A stretch of DNA of 64,000 nucleotides. Origin: Channa striata. Its lineage: Eukaryota; Chordata; Actinopteri; Anabantiformes; Channidae. A model generated the notes under the pieces. It worked only from the letters and a program-made list of their open reading frames with translations. It had not been told where the DNA came from and ran no database searches. The DNA lies in assembly GCA_033026295.1 (NCBI GenBank), contig CM065173.1, forward strand, positions 14,570,517 to 14,634,516, read 5' to 3'. Below are positions 61,511 through 64,000 of this stretch, piece by piece (the stretch's first letter is position 1; each line of letters begins with the position of its first letter). A program made the position numbers and the translations under genes.

Positions 61511-64000
61511 GTAAGTCACAACCTGTCTGATCCAGTGGTTGTGTGTGCATGTGCTTGCCAAGATACTTGTAGGCCTCAGCCATTCTGAATAGCCTGGCTT
61601 TGTGGTGCAAATAGTCCTCTCTGGAGGCAAAATATGTTACAGTGTTGTACTTCTTTTAATCAGGTGGTGCAGTGCACTTTACTAGGCAAAGGGTGTGAGT
61701 GTGTGTGAGTGTATGAGTGTTTTATGCCTCATGCGTGGTGCCTCTGTCTGTATTTTCTTTGTCTTTGGTAGCAGGTAGCTCTTTGTTGTGGCAGGTGTTC
61801 AAGGTGTGTTTGCATGCTGCACAGTGTGTGTCTGTCTGCCTGTGTTTGTTTGTGTGTGCGCATGCAGGTGTGAAGGCAATAGTTCATAATTTATGGCAGT
61901 GCTGTGGATATAAACAGTCATTTTTCAGTGTATTGTTGACTCAGTACTTTGCGCGGCGCGTGATGTTGGACGTTCGTGGTTAATCGATACTTGTAATAAA
62001 TCTCTACTAGTAATGCGGCAGCCACATTTGCTCAGACGTGGACGCGCACGTGCATGCACACACACACACACATTTTTTCCATTCAACCTGCGTTTGTTAA
62101 TGCTTGCAAATTTAGGTGCTGCTGCGTTCGCCTGTGGTTGTTTTCTTTTTCTTCATTAGTCCAAACAGTTTTAGCCTTTCAGACCATCTCACTTGCATTG
62201 GCATTTTAACTTTCCAATTTGTGTGTGTGTCTGCGCAAGTTTGTGTTTTTGCTTTCTAGTTTCCATAGAGACATGTATAATGGCACACCTGTATGTGTAC
62301 GTGTGTGTGCATTCATGTGTCAGTTCATAGCAGTATATTTGCCTGCCAAAAGTACATTTGTTTGCCTCAAGTGTTGTGTAGAAGCCGCAGAAGTCCTTCG
62401 TGTCTACACACATACACACAGGCTCCACCCTTACTGAAATACACCAGCTGAGGCTCAAGTCATAAAAATGGACAGCACACTCTTGTGTCCTGTGGCTACA
62501 CACACACACACACACACGTGCACATGCACACATATTCATTCAGAAACCTCAAGCTCTACAGCAACGTTTGATGTTGTCCTGAAGTCTCTGATGAGTCTAC
62601 AAAGGCAGATGGTTTCTGAAGAGACTGTGAATGTGTCTTTGCATCAGACTGCGTGCATTTGTGCCCGTATAAATAGATCTGATTTAATTATTTGAATTTT
62701 TTATCTAGTTAAATTCAGCGTCTTTTTTAAACAACATATGTTTTCATTTATCTGACTGGCTGGAGGAGGCCACATATTTAACAGTCATTATCACTATCTT
62801 TTAATCTGTTTCTGCATCATTCTGTGCCAGTTTCTCTCTTACTGAGTTGAGTTCCTTCTCTTTCTTATTGTATTTATTTTCCTCTCTGTCTCTCTTACCA
62901 GCTCTGTCCTCTGGGATTTGCCAAGGCAGATAGAGCCTACAGTAGGTGTTAATTAGGGAGAGAGGTAAGGGTAGAGACGGGGGCAAGAGTGGAACAAACA
63001 AGAGAAATGGGAGGGAGATGATAGTTAGAGCGAGAAGACAAAAAGACGAAAGTAGTGAAGGTCCAATAGTGTTTGGGAGACAGTCACTGGGGAAAGACAG
63101 ATGCGAGAGCAGAGCAGAGTGGAAAAAAACACACAACAATCATTCGGTATACAGCTCCGAATGATTTGCCAAGATCACACTCTGCACTGAATAACCAAGC
63201 ATTCATTCAGCTGTAGTGCATGTTTTTTTTTTCATCAGAGGTGAAGCAACAAAAGGTCTTTACAGTGCTTTACTACTCAGTCTCAAGGGTATCTGGGTAA
63301 ATGTCATTCAGTTAGATCAAACACACACCTGCCGACATTGTTTTCGCACTTCAATCTGGAGGAGTGCTCAGCTCAGGCAGCGCATCAACAACAAACCCAA
63401 GGCCAGGAAATTAACCTTTTTTATGTCCACTGGCTGCAGTTGCTCATTTATTCCAGAGCCTATCTGCCATTTTAACGTTTCACTGCTTTGATTGATTTTC
63501 AAAAAAAAAGAAAAGAAAGCCTAGATGATGATTGGAGGGTTCAGTCAGCCACAGTCACATATATTTATACTTTTCTATATAGAGATAAATTAATTTATAC
63601 ATTTTTGAATGAATGCCATTTAAACAGATTGAGCCAGTGCTCACACTTTTAAGTTTGTGTTTGGTTCTTCTTCTAGGTCACCATATGTCAGTACGTGCCT
63701 TTGGGATGTGTGGGGCATTGAAGTGTTTTTCCACAGGTTCATGGCCTGCACAGAAATATCAACCCGCAGTAAAATGTAAGCAGTGAGGATGAGAAGCTGA
63801 ACCTATTTGCCGCATTTTGAGTTGCAGTAAACAATCTTCAAGGTTGAAAACGGCAGTGTCCTATTTCATTTGCAGCAGAGCCATGGAAGTTGTCACTACA
63901 GTTTAACATGTGGGTCCGCAGCATATGAACCTACTTGAGTATACTGAACCTAGAGTTACCTTGTTTTCATGCTTTGTTAAGGAAGGAAAATGTTAGTTTG
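61511..64000 (+). other. macrod1: macrod1 intron, left-hand part (continues beyond window)
   Basis: This opens with GTAAGTCA. It contains GT/CA-rich low-complexity stretches (61.69-61.87, 62.05-62.07, 62.22-62.31 and 62.499-62.517 kb) and a purine-rich segment (62.95-63.12 kb). No further macro-domain exon could be identified. Confidence 0.65.
62499..62517. repeat. (CA)n microsatellite
   Basis: A short CA run is followed by 'gtgcacatgcacacatattc'. It lies in intronic DNA. Confidence 0.85.

Noticed and set aside
63660..63780. Possible next macrod1 exon after 'cttcttctag'
   Set aside because: The translation after the acceptor-like site does not give the expected V-D-G-C-I-H-x-A-A-G continuation in the required phase.

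Overview
The window looks like an intron-rich vertebrate locus from a ray-finned fish, most likely a percomorph-type teleost. The clade is inferred from the Tc1-like, hAT-like and L2-like repeats and the dense dinucleotide microsatellites. There is no sign of bacterial, plasmid or viral organisation. Nearly all 64 kb is non-coding; about 2.4 kb can be supported as protein-coding.

Two genes are present, one nested inside the other on the opposite strand. The host is a plus-strand mono-ADP-ribosylhydrolase gene of the MACROD family (best fit macrod1). Three consecutive in-phase internal coding exons are visible at 431-529, 2168-2275 and 61481-61510. They carry the region before the macro domain, the first strands of the domain, and the start of its Gly-rich nucleotide-binding loop. 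The 5' exons lie left of the window and the remaining macro-domain exons lie to the right. The intron between the second and third exons is 59,205 bp long.

Inside that intron, on the minus strand, is a complete single-exon coding sequence for a fibronectin-leucine-rich transmembrane protein, best fit flrt1 (25041-27248, 735 aa). It has a signal peptide, LRRNT, about ten LRRs, LRRCT, FNIII, a transmembrane helix and a conserved C-terminal tail. A splice acceptor lies just upstream of the start codon. A CpG-rich block at about 49.73-50.54 kb is the best candidate for its promoter and first non-coding exon, which would give flrt1 its own intron of about 22.5 kb. A canonical poly(A) signal with a GU-rich downstream element near 22.27 kb is the best candidate for its 3' end. 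FLRT1 inside MACROD1 is the known vertebrate arrangement and parallels FLRT3 inside MACROD2.

The rest of the large intron holds decayed mobile elements and simple repeats. These are a Penelope-like retroelement relic with recognisable reverse transcriptase and GIY-YIG endonuclease segments (about 9.76-10.82 kb), two degraded Tc1-like transposons (19.5-20.9 kb and 53.0-54.0 kb), a short hAT-like inverted-repeat element (60.3-60.5 kb), L2-like LINE 3' tails (0.78-1.06 kb and 16.6-16.85 kb) and another LINE/SINE-like tail (17.4-17.7 kb). There are also many (CA/GT)n arrays, including a (TG)n(CG)n tract and an (AC)33 array, and several long polypurine/polypyrimidine blocks. I found no tRNA, rRNA or CRISPR array, and nothing that amounts to an undescribed multi-gene system.
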